From NCBI GenBank assembly GCA_963661945.1, contig CAVLDP010000004.1, positions 45,580 through 109,579 on the forward strand: a DNA stretch of 64,000 bases, written 5' to 3'. The position numbers and the translations under genes are program-made. Under the pieces are notes generated by a model that was not told the DNA's origin, did not search any database, and saw only the letters and a program-made list of their open reading frames with translations. Below are positions 36,025 to 44,870 of the stretch, one piece after another. Position 1 is the stretch's first letter; the number at the start of each line of letters is the position of its first letter. The stretch comes from CAVLDP01 sp963661945 (GTDB lineage: Bacteria; Bacillota; Clostridia; Lachnospirales; Lachnospiraceae).

Positions 36025-37263
36025 CTAGTAAGCCATCAAGTCTTCAATGGTCTCTCTTCTTCGGATAAGTTCTACACTGCCATCCGGTCGAATCATAACC
36101 TCAGCTGGACGCGGACGGGAATTATAAGAAGAGCACATGCTGTATCCATATGCGCCTGTATCAAGTACGCATACGAGATCGCCCTTTTCAATCTCAGGAA
36201 GCAATCTATCCTTGGCAAGTAAATCTCCCGATTCACAGATATTACCTGTGACCGTTATCTCCCTAAGATTCTCCCGATCAACCACAGCTCCATCTCGAAT
36301 AAGCTCGATATCATGCCAAGAGTCATACATGGATGGACGAACTAAGACATTCATACCAATATCACATCCTGCATAATTCTTGCCAGCATTCTGCTTCACA
36401 GCGTGTACGCGTCCAAGAAGTACGCTTCCCTCTGCAACACAGAATCTGCCAGGTTCTGACTTAAAGAGTGGCGCATAACCATAATCAGCAACAAATTCAT
36501 CTAAGATTGGCTCCAGTCTCTTCTTGAAGTCTTCCATTGGAAATGCCGCCTCATTATCAAGCTTGTGATAAGGAATACCATATCCACCGCCGAAATCTAT
36601 AAACTCAAGTCCCTCAAACCGTCTTGCAATACGAAGAAGGTTAGAAACCGCCTGAAGATAAGGCTCTGGATCCATAAAGCAGGAACCAATATGCTGATTA
36701 ATGCCAGCAATAGTAAGATGATGCTTCTCCGCGATAGCAAAAATCTCATCAATATCCTCTTCCGCAATACCGAATTTGGTCTTCTTTCCCGCTGTAACTA
36801 CCTTCTCATGATGACCAGCACCGACACCAGGATTGATGCGAACCGCACATCTTCCACCTGGATTCAGGCGACCATAATCCTCAAGCTGAGACAGAGAGTC
36901 CAGGGATGTCATGATATTATGCGATATAGCAAAGGACAATTCCTCCTCCGCTACATTATTTGGCACAAAGAAGATTCGATCTGTCGGGAATCCTGCTTTA
37001 AGGAGCATCTGAATCTCTCCAACACTCATGGCATCACAATTATTTCCCTCTTCGAGTGCCAGCTTCAATATGTGAATATTGGTATTGGCCTTAACGGAAT
37101 AATTGGCAGTATATGGATATTTGGTAATGACGCCTGCCACTTCAACCATATGATTTCTTAATATTCTCTCATTATAGACATAAAGTGGAGTCCCATATTC
37201 TTTTGCGATATCCTCTATGGAATTGCCTTCAAAAAAATCAACCTTCTTAATGTATGAATTCAT
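36025..37263 (-). CDS. lysA: Diaminopimelate decarboxylase
   Basis: Fold-type III PLP enzyme, last step of lysine synthesis, 412 residues. PLP-Lys in NYSVKANTNIHIL, the His in INQHIGSCFMDPEPY, FGGGYGIPY, EPGRF and CESGDLLAKDR (the Cys-Glu-Ser of the substrate site) are present. GGAG precedes ATG. It lies 15 bases after ddh, so the last two steps of the one-step dehydrogenase route to lysine are made from one message together with a TrmB-type regulator. Confidence 0.93.
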   Translation of the reverse strand: MNSYIKKVDFFEGNSIEDIAKEYGTPLYVYNERILRNHMVEVAGVITKYPYTANYSVKANTNIHILKLALEEGNNCDAMSVGEIQMLLKAGFPTDRIFFVPNNVAEEELSFAISHNIMTSLDSLSQLEDYGRLNPGGRCAVRINPGVGAGHHEKVVTAGKKTKFGIAEEDIDEIFAIAEKHHLTIAGINQHIGSCFMDPEPYLQAVSNLLRIARRFEGLEFIDFGGGYGIPYHKLDNEAAFPMEDFKKRLEPILDEFVADYGYAPLFKSEPGRFCVAEGSVLLGRVHAVKQNAGKNYAGCDIGMNVLVRPSMYDSWHDIELIRDGAVVDRENLREITVTGNICESGDLLAKDRLLPEIEKGDLVCVLDTGAYGYSMCSSYNSRPRPAEVMIRPDGSVELIRRRETIEDLMAY

Positions 37264-37278
37264 AATAATCTCCGCAAA

Positions 37279-38259
37279 TTATAATAAATGAGCTCTCAAC
37301 TCTTCCCCTGACAGTGGGCTTAAATATGCTGGTGCGATATCAAATACGCTCTTGCAACCATTTACCCCTTCCGTATGTAATCTATGAATTGCTCTTGCAT
37401 AAGCTACAATAACTGATGCTGTAAATTCTGGATTCGAATCAAGCTTCAGGTTGTACTCGATGACATGCTTATTCTCCTTGTCCCATCCTGTAACACCAGT
37501 ACGGAACACAAATCCACCATGTGGAATTCCTGCATGATCTCTTAAGAATTCCTCTTCTGTGATGAAGTGTACTGTCGTATCGTAATCTGCAAAATAATTT
37601 GGCATATTCTTGATATCATTCTCAATCTGGGTAAGATCTGCCCCTTCCTCTGCGACTACGAAGCACTCTCTTAGGTGCTTCTCTCTGGTAGAAAGCACAG
37701 GATTTGATCCAGAACGTACTGCCTCGATTGCAGCATCTACTGGAATGGTATACTGCTTGCCGTTCTTCACGCCCTTCACACGACGAATCGCATCAGAGTG
37801 TCCCTGAGATACGCCCTTGCCCCAGAAGGTATAATCCTCGCCCTCTGGCAAAATGCAATTTGCATAGAGTCTGTTCAGTGAGAACATACCCGGATCCCAA
37901 CCGCAGGAAATTAGGGCTGTATGACCATTTTCCTTGGCAGCTGCATCAACAGAAGCAAAATGAGCTGGAATATTGGCATGTGTATCAAAGCTGTCGATTA
38001 CATTGAAATACTTCGCATACTCTGGAGTCTGCTTTGGAAGATCTGTTGCAGAGCCTCCGCAGATGATTAAGACATCCACTTCGTCCTTGTGATTAAGCGC
38101 ATCCTCTACAGAATACACCGGAACGCCCTCTGTAAGAATCTTCACATCACCAGGATTTCTTCTTGTAAATACGCAGGACAACTCTATATCTGCATTCTGC
38201 TTAATTGCACATTCTACGCCTCTGCCGAGATTTCCATAACCTAAAATACCTACTTTCAT
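37279..38259 (-). CDS. ddh: meso-Diaminopimelate dehydrogenase
   Basis: Reductive amination of tetrahydrodipicolinate straight to meso-diaminopimelate with NADPH. The 326 residues begin MKVGILGYGNLGRGVE (Rossmann loop) and include SCGWDPGMFSLNRLYA, GKGVSQGHSDAIRRVKGVKNGKQYTIP and HGGFVFRTG, all characteristic of Ddh. GAAGGA lies before the ATG, itself only one base after the stop of the regulator gene. Presence of ddh points to a species using the single-step variant of lysine synthesis, although other routes could coexist elsewhere in the genome. Confidence 0.95.
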   Translation of the reverse strand: MKVGILGYGNLGRGVECAIKQNADIELSCVFTRRNPGDVKILTEGVPVYSVEDALNHKDEVDVLIICGGSATDLPKQTPEYAKYFNVIDSFDTHANIPAHFASVDAAAKENGHTALISCGWDPGMFSLNRLYANCILPEGEDYTFWGKGVSQGHSDAIRRVKGVKNGKQYTIPVDAAIEAVRSGSNPVLSTREKHLRECFVVAEEGADLTQIENDIKNMPNYFADYDTTVHFITEEEFLRDHAGIPHGGFVFRTGVTGWDKENKHVIEYNLKLDSNPEFTASVIVAYARAIHRLHTEGVNGCKSVFDIAPAYLSPLSGEELRAHLL

Positions 38260-38260
38260 C

Positions 38261-38965
38261 TTATCCTTCCTTCCCAGATAAATTAATAAGTTTCATCCTA
38301 TATTCTAGAGCTTCCTTCAGAACTGATACCAGATTCTTCTGTCCGGAATATAGACAGGTATCTGTGTCCTTGCCAGAGCATTCACCTGTCAAGACATAAG
38401 AAGAATCTGTAATAATACGAATCTGCTTAGGTTCCACTTCCATCTTATAGAAAATGGCACCATCCAGGTCACATGCATCCGATAAGACCACAACCTTCTT
38501 ATCCGATGCAATCAGTTCCCGAATCTCCTCTGCAAACTGCATCACAAGTTCTGATTCCGCCAAAATATACACTCTAAGCTGACACTTCCTAAGCATCTCA
38601 GAAATCATATGATAGATATTCCTGCTTCCAAGAAGTGTAATATAGCCATCTGATAGTTCCACTACCTCCGGAGCATGCTCTGCAAGATACGAGGCCTTAT
38701 CAGATAGCTCTGAGATGGTGTTCTCACAAAAGGAATCAACCGGCACGGGTGTGTATCTGGTTGGTTCTCCCTCAATCAAATAGGCAGCTCCCTTATCCAC
38801 AAGACCAGACAAGGAAGAATACACATTCGATCTGGAAATACCTGTCTCCTTCGATGCTTCGTAACCTGTCATCGTCCCCTTCTGAAGGAGACTCTCGTAG
38901 ATAATACTCTCCTGATTGGTCAGGCCAAAGCTCTTCAAATATTCACGATAGATTGAATCTGGCAT
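38261..38965 (-). CDS. TrmB-family transcriptional regulator
   Basis: A 234-residue regulator. The N-terminal winged helix (1-75) reads LTNQESIIYESLLQKGTMTGYEASKETGISRSNVYSSLSGLVDKG, the TrmB helix-turn-helix. The rest (about 100-230) resembles a PLD-like effector region (MISEMLRKCQLRVYILAESELVMQFAEEI...). It is the first gene of the ddh-lysA unit and its promoter carries a palindrome, so it probably controls its own operon, perhaps responding to lysine, diaminopimelate or a related compound. This effector is not shown by the sequence. GGGGAGG precedes ATG. Confidence 0.85.
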   Translation of the reverse strand: MPDSIYREYLKSFGLTNQESIIYESLLQKGTMTGYEASKETGISRSNVYSSLSGLVDKGAAYLIEGEPTRYTPVPVDSFCENTISELSDKASYLAEHAPEVVELSDGYITLLGSRNIYHMISEMLRKCQLRVYILAESELVMQFAEEIRELIASDKKVVVLSDACDLDGAIFYKMEVEPKQIRIITDSSYVLTGECSGKDTDTCLYSGQKNLVSVLKEALEYRMKLINLSGKEG

Positions 38966-39028
38966 ATGGCCTCCCCTTCTTAGATTACTGGTTTGTCTCC
39001 TGTAGTGTTCCTATTTAAGACTACGGTT

Positions 39029-39057
39029 ATGTTAGTACATACTAACTAACTTGTCAA
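39029..39057 (-). promoter_or_regulatory. Promoter of the trmB-type regulator-ddh-lysA operon
   Basis: Perfect TTGACA (39052-39057), 17-base spacer, TAACAT (39029-39034) on the minus strand. Confidence 0.7.
39031..39046. promoter_or_regulatory. Palindromic operator candidate within the lysine promoter
   Basis: GTTAGTACATACTAAC is a perfect inverted repeat of two 7-base arms. It covers the -10 box and most of the spacer, the usual place for a repressor site. A further CTAAC copy follows at once. The regulator encoded by the first gene is the natural candidate. Confidence 0.65.
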
Positions 39058-39063
39058 TGCCTA

Positions 39064-39092
39064 TTGGCAAATCTTGAAATAAAAATTATAAT
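39064..39092 (+). promoter_or_regulatory. Promoter placing transcription start at the ATG (leaderless)
   Basis: TTGGCA (39064-39069), 17-base spacer, perfect TATAAT (39087-39092). Seven bases after the -10 is the A of the ATG at 39099, and no Shine-Dalgarno exists before that ATG. Confidence 0.6.
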
Positions 39093-39098
39093 TTCCTT

Positions 39099-41558
39099 AT
39101 GAAAAAAGTATTAAAGAAAACCATCTTCCTATTAGGTTCCATCCTATTATTTGGGCTACTAGCCCTACTTACCGTCTACTTTGTAGCGCATAGCAATCAG
39201 TATCCATCTGGATCAGATACTATGTATCACATCTACAGAGCAGATAGCTTGCTTTCCTCCATTCTCGAAGAGGGCAATTTCTATCCACTACTGAATTATC
39301 GCTGGTATAATGGCGTAGAATTAATGCGCTATTGGGCGCCCCTATGTGCCTACACCATGGCTCTTACAGAATGGATTGCAGGCGGTATGCTAGAAGGCTA
39401 CTTGCTATTTATCGGGCTTGTCTGCTTTCTATGCAGCCTGGTCTGGGTCATCATCGGGCTAAAATCAGATCGCATGCCTCTCTCTTTCTTCCTTGGTGCC
39501 ATCTGGTTCTTCATGCCCAATAATCTCTACGCCTTATTTGGAGAGGGCAATCTGCCACGAGCTCTAAGTATGGCATTTCTACCATTATTCGTATATTTCC
39601 TGGTTGAATACCTAGAGCACCATAAGACCGGCGATTTAATTGGCGTAACTTTATCTTTCCTTCTGATGCTGCTCTGTCACGTAGGATACGCAGGTATGCT
39701 GGCTCTTGCAAGCCTCCTCTATCTAGTCATACACGCTATTTCTCTTCGTGAAATCATTTACGAGCTACGCTGCGTCGCCGCTATTCTTCTGGGATTTCTC
39801 ATCCCTGGAATTTGGCTGGTGCCATCTCTTATTACTGCAAAGGAAAGTGTGGATTCCTCCGAAACCATGGCCGGCTTCTTCCAAAGCCTCAGCCTGTCGC
39901 TGAATCCGCTCTATCGCTTCACGACAACGACAACCTTCTACTTCGGCCTCGCAGTATTCCTCTTGGCTCTATTTGGTGCCTTCCTGGGTCTACGTGAAGA
40001 ACGCGCTATGTTCCTCCTAACGATAATCACCTTACTTCTGACTACCGATTTCATGTATCCAGTAGTAAGTTCGCTTCCAGGATCTTCTTACCTATGGATG
40101 CTTCGTTTTATCTCTATTGCACTATGCTTTGCCCTCTACGCCTTCCTCCACTGGAAGACACTCCGCAAGGGCTTCGTTCTGCTATTTTGTATTCTCTTAA
40201 CACTTGATATCATTCCAAGCTATACTCTCTTCTATGGTGATGGATCAGGGGATGAATCTTGTGCAGAGAGTCAGCTTGATGATTTTGATGCAATGTGGAT
40301 GATTGCAGAGGCCAAGTCCATTACCAAGCAGAGAATCTGTCTTATGGATGAATCCACCTTAGGCTCTATGGGCAACTTCCTCGTATCCGATTGGGGTGAG
40401 AATTCTTCTGACGCCACCTTCGGCGCAGGCTGGGAAGCAGCTGATACCAATTCTAATATTGCTTCTCTGAATAAAGCCCTCGCCAGTGGGCAATACCTCT
40501 ATCTCTTCGACCGGGCCTTAGAGCTTGGAAATGACACAGTCATCATAAGAATCAGCCAGCTTGCAGAGAATACCTCTGTGACTGATATTGCGAAGGCCGC
40601 CGATAAGGTTGGCTATGAACTTGTTGACTCCAATTCCGACTACCTTCTCTATCATTATGATGTAACTGGAAACTTCGGCACAATCACGGATTATCAAGCC
40701 ATTGCGATCGGGACCTCCTCGTCGGCAATCTGTCGCGATTTCCCTTCAATCAAGGAAACAAGCGACACCAATTTGAATAACTATACATTTGAGGAATTAT
40801 CCAAATACGAGCTTGTATACCTATCCGGCTTTACCTATTCCGACAAGGATGCTGCCGAAGAGCTTGTCCTCACTCTAAGTAAAGTTGGAGTTCGCGTGGT
40901 AATTGCTGCAGATGGCATCCCAGAAGACAGAGCTTCTCATTCTCAGGAATTCTTAGGTGTCATCTGTAATCCAATCAACTTCTCTCAGGGTTATCCTCTC
41001 CTTGATACCATCGACGGTGAGCTCGATACCAACCTCTTCCCATCTGGTCATGAGAATTGGTCTACCGTCTATGTGGATGGGCTTGATGATGTCTGGGGAC
41101 GTGTAATCGACAATGATTATGACATTCCATTCCTTGGTACAGTTCAAAATGACAATATCATCGTCGTCGGATTGAACTTAACCTATTATTACAGCCTGAC
41201 TCTTGATGAGCAGGTAGAAGGACTCCTAAATCATGTCATGGATTTTTCTTCCGAGGATATTGCTAAGCGCGAAATCGTGCCGCTTACCATCACAAGAAAT
41301 AGCTATGGCATGCAGATAACATCAGAAGAAGATAATGTGAATACAACCTTTTCCTACCATGAGATCTTCCAGACGGACTCCACTATTTGGAGCGACAATC
41401 ATCTACTCTATGTAAATAAAGGAACCACCACAATTACCTATGTTTACCCGCACCTGCTTTCAGGAGCTCTTGTCTCCATAATAGGCATACTGCTTGCCAT
41501 ACTTTATTTTCTGTATATTAGACACCGCTTCAGACTCGAAGAAGCCGCACAAGAATAG
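39099..41558 (+). CDS. Large multi-span membrane protein (PTPS-related, PF10131-type)
   Basis: An 819-residue membrane protein. A helix at 8-30 is followed by an outside segment with SGSDTMYHIYRADSLLSSILEEGNFYPLLNYRWYNGVELMRYWAPL, then about ten helices to residue 370, a large extracellular domain (about 380-785) and a final helix before the C-terminus. The DxxxH/YRA...WYNG...RYWAP segment matches the family labelled 6-pyruvoyl-tetrahydropterin-synthase-related membrane domain, whose layout resembles GT-C glycosyltransferases; the Asp in SDT may be catalytic. The extracellular half is not recognised. No Shine-Dalgarno precedes the ATG and a promoter puts the mRNA start on it. Cell-envelope glycosylation is an inference. 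Confidence 0.8.
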   Translation: MKKVLKKTIFLLGSILLFGLLALLTVYFVAHSNQYPSGSDTMYHIYRADSLLSSILEEGNFYPLLNYRWYNGVELMRYWAPLCAYTMALTEWIAGGMLEGYLLFIGLVCFLCSLVWVIIGLKSDRMPLSFFLGAIWFFMPNNLYALFGEGNLPRALSMAFLPLFVYFLVEYLEHHKTGDLIGVTLSFLLMLLCHVGYAGMLALASLLYLVIHAISLREIIYELRCVAAILLGFLIPGIWLVPSLITAKESVDSSETMAGFFQSLSLSLNPLYRFTTTTTFYFGLAVFLLALFGAFLGLREERAMFLLTIITLLLTTDFMYPVVSSLPGSSYLWMLRFISIALCFALYAFLHWKTLRKGFVLLFCILLTLDIIPSYTLFYGDGSGDESCAESQLDDFDAMWMIAEAKSITKQRICLMDESTLGSMGNFLVSDWGENSSDATFGAGWEAADTNSNIASLNKALASGQYLYLFDRALELGNDTVIIRISQLAENTSVTDIAKAADKVGYELVDSNSDYLLYHYDVTGNFGTITDYQAIAIGTSSSAICRDFPSIKETSDTNLNNYTFEELSKYELVYLSGFTYSDKDAAEELVLTLSKVGVRVVIAADGIPEDRASHSQEFLGVICNPINFSQGYPLLDTIDGELDTNLFPSGHENWSTVYVDGLDDVWGRVIDNDYDIPFLGTVQNDNIIVVGLNLTYYYSLTLDEQVEGLLNHVMDFSSEDIAKREIVPLTITRNSYGMQITSEEDNVNTTFSYHEIFQTDSTIWSDNHLLYVNKGTTTITYVYPHLLSGALVSIIGILLAILYFLYIRHRFRLEEAAQE

Positions 41559-41564
41559 ACATAG

Positions 41565-41599
41565 AAAAGACCTGCATCCACAATAGATGCAGGTCTTTT
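41565..41599. terminator. Bidirectional intrinsic terminator
   Basis: AAAAGACCTGCAT (41565-41577) pairs perfectly with ATGCAGGTCTTTT (41587-41599) around a nine-base loop. It ends the large membrane protein gene and the convergent sugar-importer operon. Confidence 0.9.
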
Positions 41600-41633
41600 C
41601 CTTGCGTAAAATATGATAAGGAGGGAGATAGAA

Positions 41634-42737
41634 TTAATCAAAATTTCTAGCATTTCGAATCTCATCTGTAAATAGAGTAACCTCATAATAGGCTCCATCT
41701 ACAGTGATCTTGTCAATATTATCCTTTGAGACGAAGAGGCTCTCATCTACATAGGTGTACTTCTCTGGTGTCAGGCCTGCCTCTAATGCCTCTATAATAG
41801 ATTCTACTCTAGGTCCAAGAAGAGGATTACATTCTGCAATCACAGAAATCTTATCCTCGAGAAGATATTCCTGAGCCTCCGAATTGATTCCGTCAAAAGA
41901 GATTACCATAATCTCTCCTGCACTAATATCTGATCCACACTTGAAGCCAGCCCCTTCGATTGCTTCAATCGCGCCAATTGCTTCATTGTCATTCTCGCAG
42001 TAGACAACATTTATCGAATCATACTGATTCAGAAGTCCTGTCATCACTTCTCTACCCTTGGCTTGTGTGAAATCTGCCTCTACGAAATCCAGCACATTCC
42101 AGCCATAAGTCTTAGCCATCTCAGATAGGCCCTTCGTTCGACCAATCTGAGCGGTCGCACCCATCGTTCCCTGAAGATCCACAATGCGAAGCTCAGATTC
42201 TTCAAACCCTACATCGAGGCAATATTCATGAAGCCATTCTGCTGCCTTCTTGCCCTCTAGCTCGAAGTTCGAACCAACCCAGGAAGTGAAGAGTGCTTCA
42301 TCTTCTATATCCACCATACGGTCTACGATAATAACTGGAATTCCCGCATCCCAAGCTTCCTCAAGGACTGTATCCCATCCTGTCTCCATCACTGGAGCCA
42401 GGACGATATAGTCCACGCCCTGCTGTATGAATCGCCGAATCGATGTGATCTGATTGGTCTGCTTCTGCTGACCATCCTCAATGATTAACTCGTATCCATC
42501 TGCAGAGGTAAATGTCGATTTCATGGATTTCGTATTCGCCATACGCCAATCCGACTCCGCTCCAAGCTGTGAAAAGCCAATCACAATCTTGTGATCTGAA
42601 TCCTCTACAGTCTCTGATGGAATCGAGCCTACCGTATTCTCACCTTGCCTTCTACAACCAATGCAGATGCCGCAAAGCAAAGCGATCAGTGCAAGTGCAA
42701 AAGTCCACAGAATTCTCTTTCGTCTTCTAGTAAGCAT
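41634..42737 (-). CDS. Second sugar-binding protein of the CUT2 importer (YtfQ-like)
   Basis: A 367-residue periplasmic-binding-type protein, anchored by an N-terminal helix (LWTFALALIALLCGICIGC) that ends in a possible but atypical lipobox. The fold matches YtfQ-type galactofuranose/arabinofuranose binders: IGFSQLGAESDWRMANTKSMKSTF, GVDYIVLAPVMETGWDTVLEEAWDAGIPVIIVDRMV, QGTMGATAQIGRTKGL and YCENDNEAIGAIEAIEGAG. It is the last gene of the importer unit; a clearly related binding protein (46516-47523) is the first. AAAGGA precedes ATG. It may widen specificity or act as a sensor partner for the YesM-type kinase. Confidence 0.85.
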   Translation of the reverse strand: MLTRRRKRILWTFALALIALLCGICIGCRRQGENTVGSIPSETVEDSDHKIVIGFSQLGAESDWRMANTKSMKSTFTSADGYELIIEDGQQKQTNQITSIRRFIQQGVDYIVLAPVMETGWDTVLEEAWDAGIPVIIVDRMVDIEDEALFTSWVGSNFELEGKKAAEWLHEYCLDVGFEESELRIVDLQGTMGATAQIGRTKGLSEMAKTYGWNVLDFVEADFTQAKGREVMTGLLNQYDSINVVYCENDNEAIGAIEAIEGAGFKCGSDISAGEIMVISFDGINSEAQEYLLEDKISVIAECNPLLGPRVESIIEALEAGLTPEKYTYVDESLFVSKDNIDKITVDGAYYEVTLFTDEIRNARNFD

Positions 42738-42753
42738 GTATTCAGTCCTTTGA

Positions 42754-43788
42754 TTATTTGGCGCTAGCCCTCTTCGCTCTCTGCTTCATAATCACACTCT
42801 GGATAATTAAGAAGAGGCAAAGCATAGCTGCATTGGTAATACCTGTCCACCAAGCCTCATCCAGTCCAGCTGACGATACAATATTCTTAATCGTCGCAAG
42901 AGACAGAACACCAAACATGGTACCAATAATATTTCCAACGCCACCAGTAAGCATTGTACCACCAATAATCGAAGATGCAATCGCATCCATCTCAGCGCCA
43001 GAACCATTGGTAACTGCTCCAGATCCACAATGGAGGAAATATACATATCCACCAATACCTGCCAGGATTCCTGAGAAGAGCTGAGCCAGGAAACGAATCT
43101 TCTTCACATTAATACCAAGAAGAAGTGCTGACTGACGATTACCACCAACTGCATAGAACTGACGTCCAAGCTTCGTAAACTTCAGCATAAGGAACATGAA
43201 GATTACAACAAGAAGAGCAATCACAACACCAAGCTCTACATAAGCCTGGATGAAGATGCCATGACGATTGGTTGTACCAATTCCTGGCAGATAGATTCTC
43301 GTATTCTTCAGCGCTACAAAGGCCTCATTCTGTACATTGAAAGGATCTGTATGAATGATTGTAGTAAGGCCCTTTGCGAAGAACATACCAGCAAGTGTTA
43401 CGATAAATGGCTGAATATCCAAGTATGCAACCAGATAGCCCTGTACTAATCCGAAGCAGCAGCCAATCACAAGTGCAATCAACATGGATACCAAAACATT
43501 TCCACCCTGGAAATCCAGATATACTGCACAAATCATGGTTACAAGTGCAGTCACACCACCAACAGAAATATCAATTCCGCCAGTAAGCATAACAAGAGAT
43601 AATCCACATGAGAGTATAATCAGGGATGCATTTGCATTCAGGATATTACAGAAGGTCTGAGGTGATAGGAAACCCTCTCCCTCAAAGATAATTGCTCCAA
43701 GATACATCAGAACAAAAGCAACGACCGTAATCATAAAAAGCATGTTGGAGTCATTCATTTTCTGAAGCTTTGAAATTATTTTCTTCAT
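42754..43788 (-). CDS. CUT2 sugar ABC permease (YjfF-like)
   Basis: Permease of 344 residues with about nine to ten helices. The conserved CUT2 stretches CGLSLVMLTGGIDISVGGVTALV, QPFIVTLAGMFFAKGL, GGNRQSALLLGINVKKIRFLAQLFSG and GGTMLTGGVGNIIGTMFGVLSLATIKNIV match RbsC/YjfF proteins. Its ATG overlaps the stop of the preceding permease by one base (TAATG). Together the two permeases form a heterodimeric pore. Confidence 0.88.
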   Translation of the reverse strand: MKKIISKLQKMNDSNMLFMITVVAFVLMYLGAIIFEGEGFLSPQTFCNILNANASLIILSCGLSLVMLTGGIDISVGGVTALVTMICAVYLDFQGGNVLVSMLIALVIGCCFGLVQGYLVAYLDIQPFIVTLAGMFFAKGLTTIIHTDPFNVQNEAFVALKNTRIYLPGIGTTNRHGIFIQAYVELGVVIALLVVIFMFLMLKFTKLGRQFYAVGGNRQSALLLGINVKKIRFLAQLFSGILAGIGGYVYFLHCGSGAVTNGSGAEMDAIASSIIGGTMLTGGVGNIIGTMFGVLSLATIKNIVSSAGLDEAWWTGITNAAMLCLFLIIQSVIMKQRAKRASAK

Positions 43789-44870
43789 TATGCTGCCTCC
43801 TTTGCTTTCTTGCTATTCTTAAGTTCTGTAATCTTCTCCTGAACAGCTGGAGAAGAAATTACTACGAGGATGATAACAACAACAGCCTTGTATGCAGGAA
43901 TTGCTGCAGAAGATACATTGAACTTGAAGAGTGTCGTTGTAAGGAACTGAATAATGTAAGCGCCAAGAATTGCTGCAGGCAGGTTGAATTTACCACCGGC
44001 CAGTGAGTTACCACCGAGTGCAACTGCAAGGATTGCATCCATTTCAATATCCTTGGCAATTACAGAATAATTAATCGTAGAAATACGGCTTGTCTTAATC
44101 AGAGCAGCCACAGCTACACATACTCCAAGAATTACGAAGGATGCCATCTGAATCAGCTTTGGATTAAGTCCATTCAGCTTGGAAGCCTCAGGATTAATAC
44201 CAACAGACTGAACATAGAGTCCAAGATTCGTAAATTTCAGAATAAGTCCCATAATAATAAAGCAGATAACTGCGATAAATATAGGAGTTGGAATTGGACA
44301 TCCTGGAATATAATTACCAAAGATTGCATAGGTAGGATCGCTGCAGATTGGAAGCTGATTATTATTAATCCAAGCTGCGATTGAACGACCTGCCGTATAG
44401 AGAATCAAGGTTGCAACCATAGGTGGAATATTGAAGAATGCCACAAGAGCACCATTAAATGCACCAAATGCCATGGATACAAGAACTGCAATAAGAAATG
44501 CCAGAAGAAGGTTCATCTCCATAGAGCTTGCAGACGCATCAGAGCCGCATACCAGGCGAAGAATTACAGAACCTGCAATTGCAATCGTTGCACCAACGGA
44601 AATATCCTGTCCTCCGGATGCTGCTGTTACAAGCGTCATACCAATGGCAAGAATTGCAAGTTCTGAACCATTATTCAGGATAGAAATAAGATAACCAGAT
44701 AATACTGGATATCCTCCATTACTTGTTGCAACCGTAATCTTGAAGAAGCTTGGGTCTGCAATCAAGTTAAAGATAACCAGAAGTATTAATGCGACGATTG
44801 GAATAATCATCTGTGAATGAATCAATCTAGAGAAGAAGGATTCGTTTTTTGTCTTAGTCTTATCAGCCAT
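43788..44870 (-). CDS. CUT2 sugar ABC permease (YtfT-like)
   Basis: Permease of 360 residues, about nine to ten helices, with AIGMTLVTAASGGQDISVGATIAIAGSV and SKLNGLNPKLIQMASFVILG, and AVALGGNSLAGGKFNLPAAILGAYIIQFLTTTLF. The order ATPase-permease-permease and the sequences resemble the ytfR-ytfT-yjfF set for galactofuranose. Both ends overlap neighbours as TAATG, so translation of the three genes is coupled. Confidence 0.88.
   Translation of the reverse strand: MADKTKTKNESFFSRLIHSQMIIPIVALILLVIFNLIADPSFFKITVATSNGGYPVLSGYLISILNNGSELAILAIGMTLVTAASGGQDISVGATIAIAGSVILRLVCGSDASASSMEMNLLLAFLIAVLVSMAFGAFNGALVAFFNIPPMVATLILYTAGRSIAAWINNNQLPICSDPTYAIFGNYIPGCPIPTPIFIAVICFIIMGLILKFTNLGLYVQSVGINPEASKLNGLNPKLIQMASFVILGVCVAVAALIKTSRISTINYSVIAKDIEMDAILAVALGGNSLAGGKFNLPAAILGAYIIQFLTTTLFKFNVSSAAIPAYKAVVVIILVVISSPAVQEKITELKNSKKAKEAA

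Noticed and set aside
37264..39060. Lysine riboswitch in the lysine operon
   Set aside because: The leader before the regulator gene is about 55 bases and has no riboswitch architecture.
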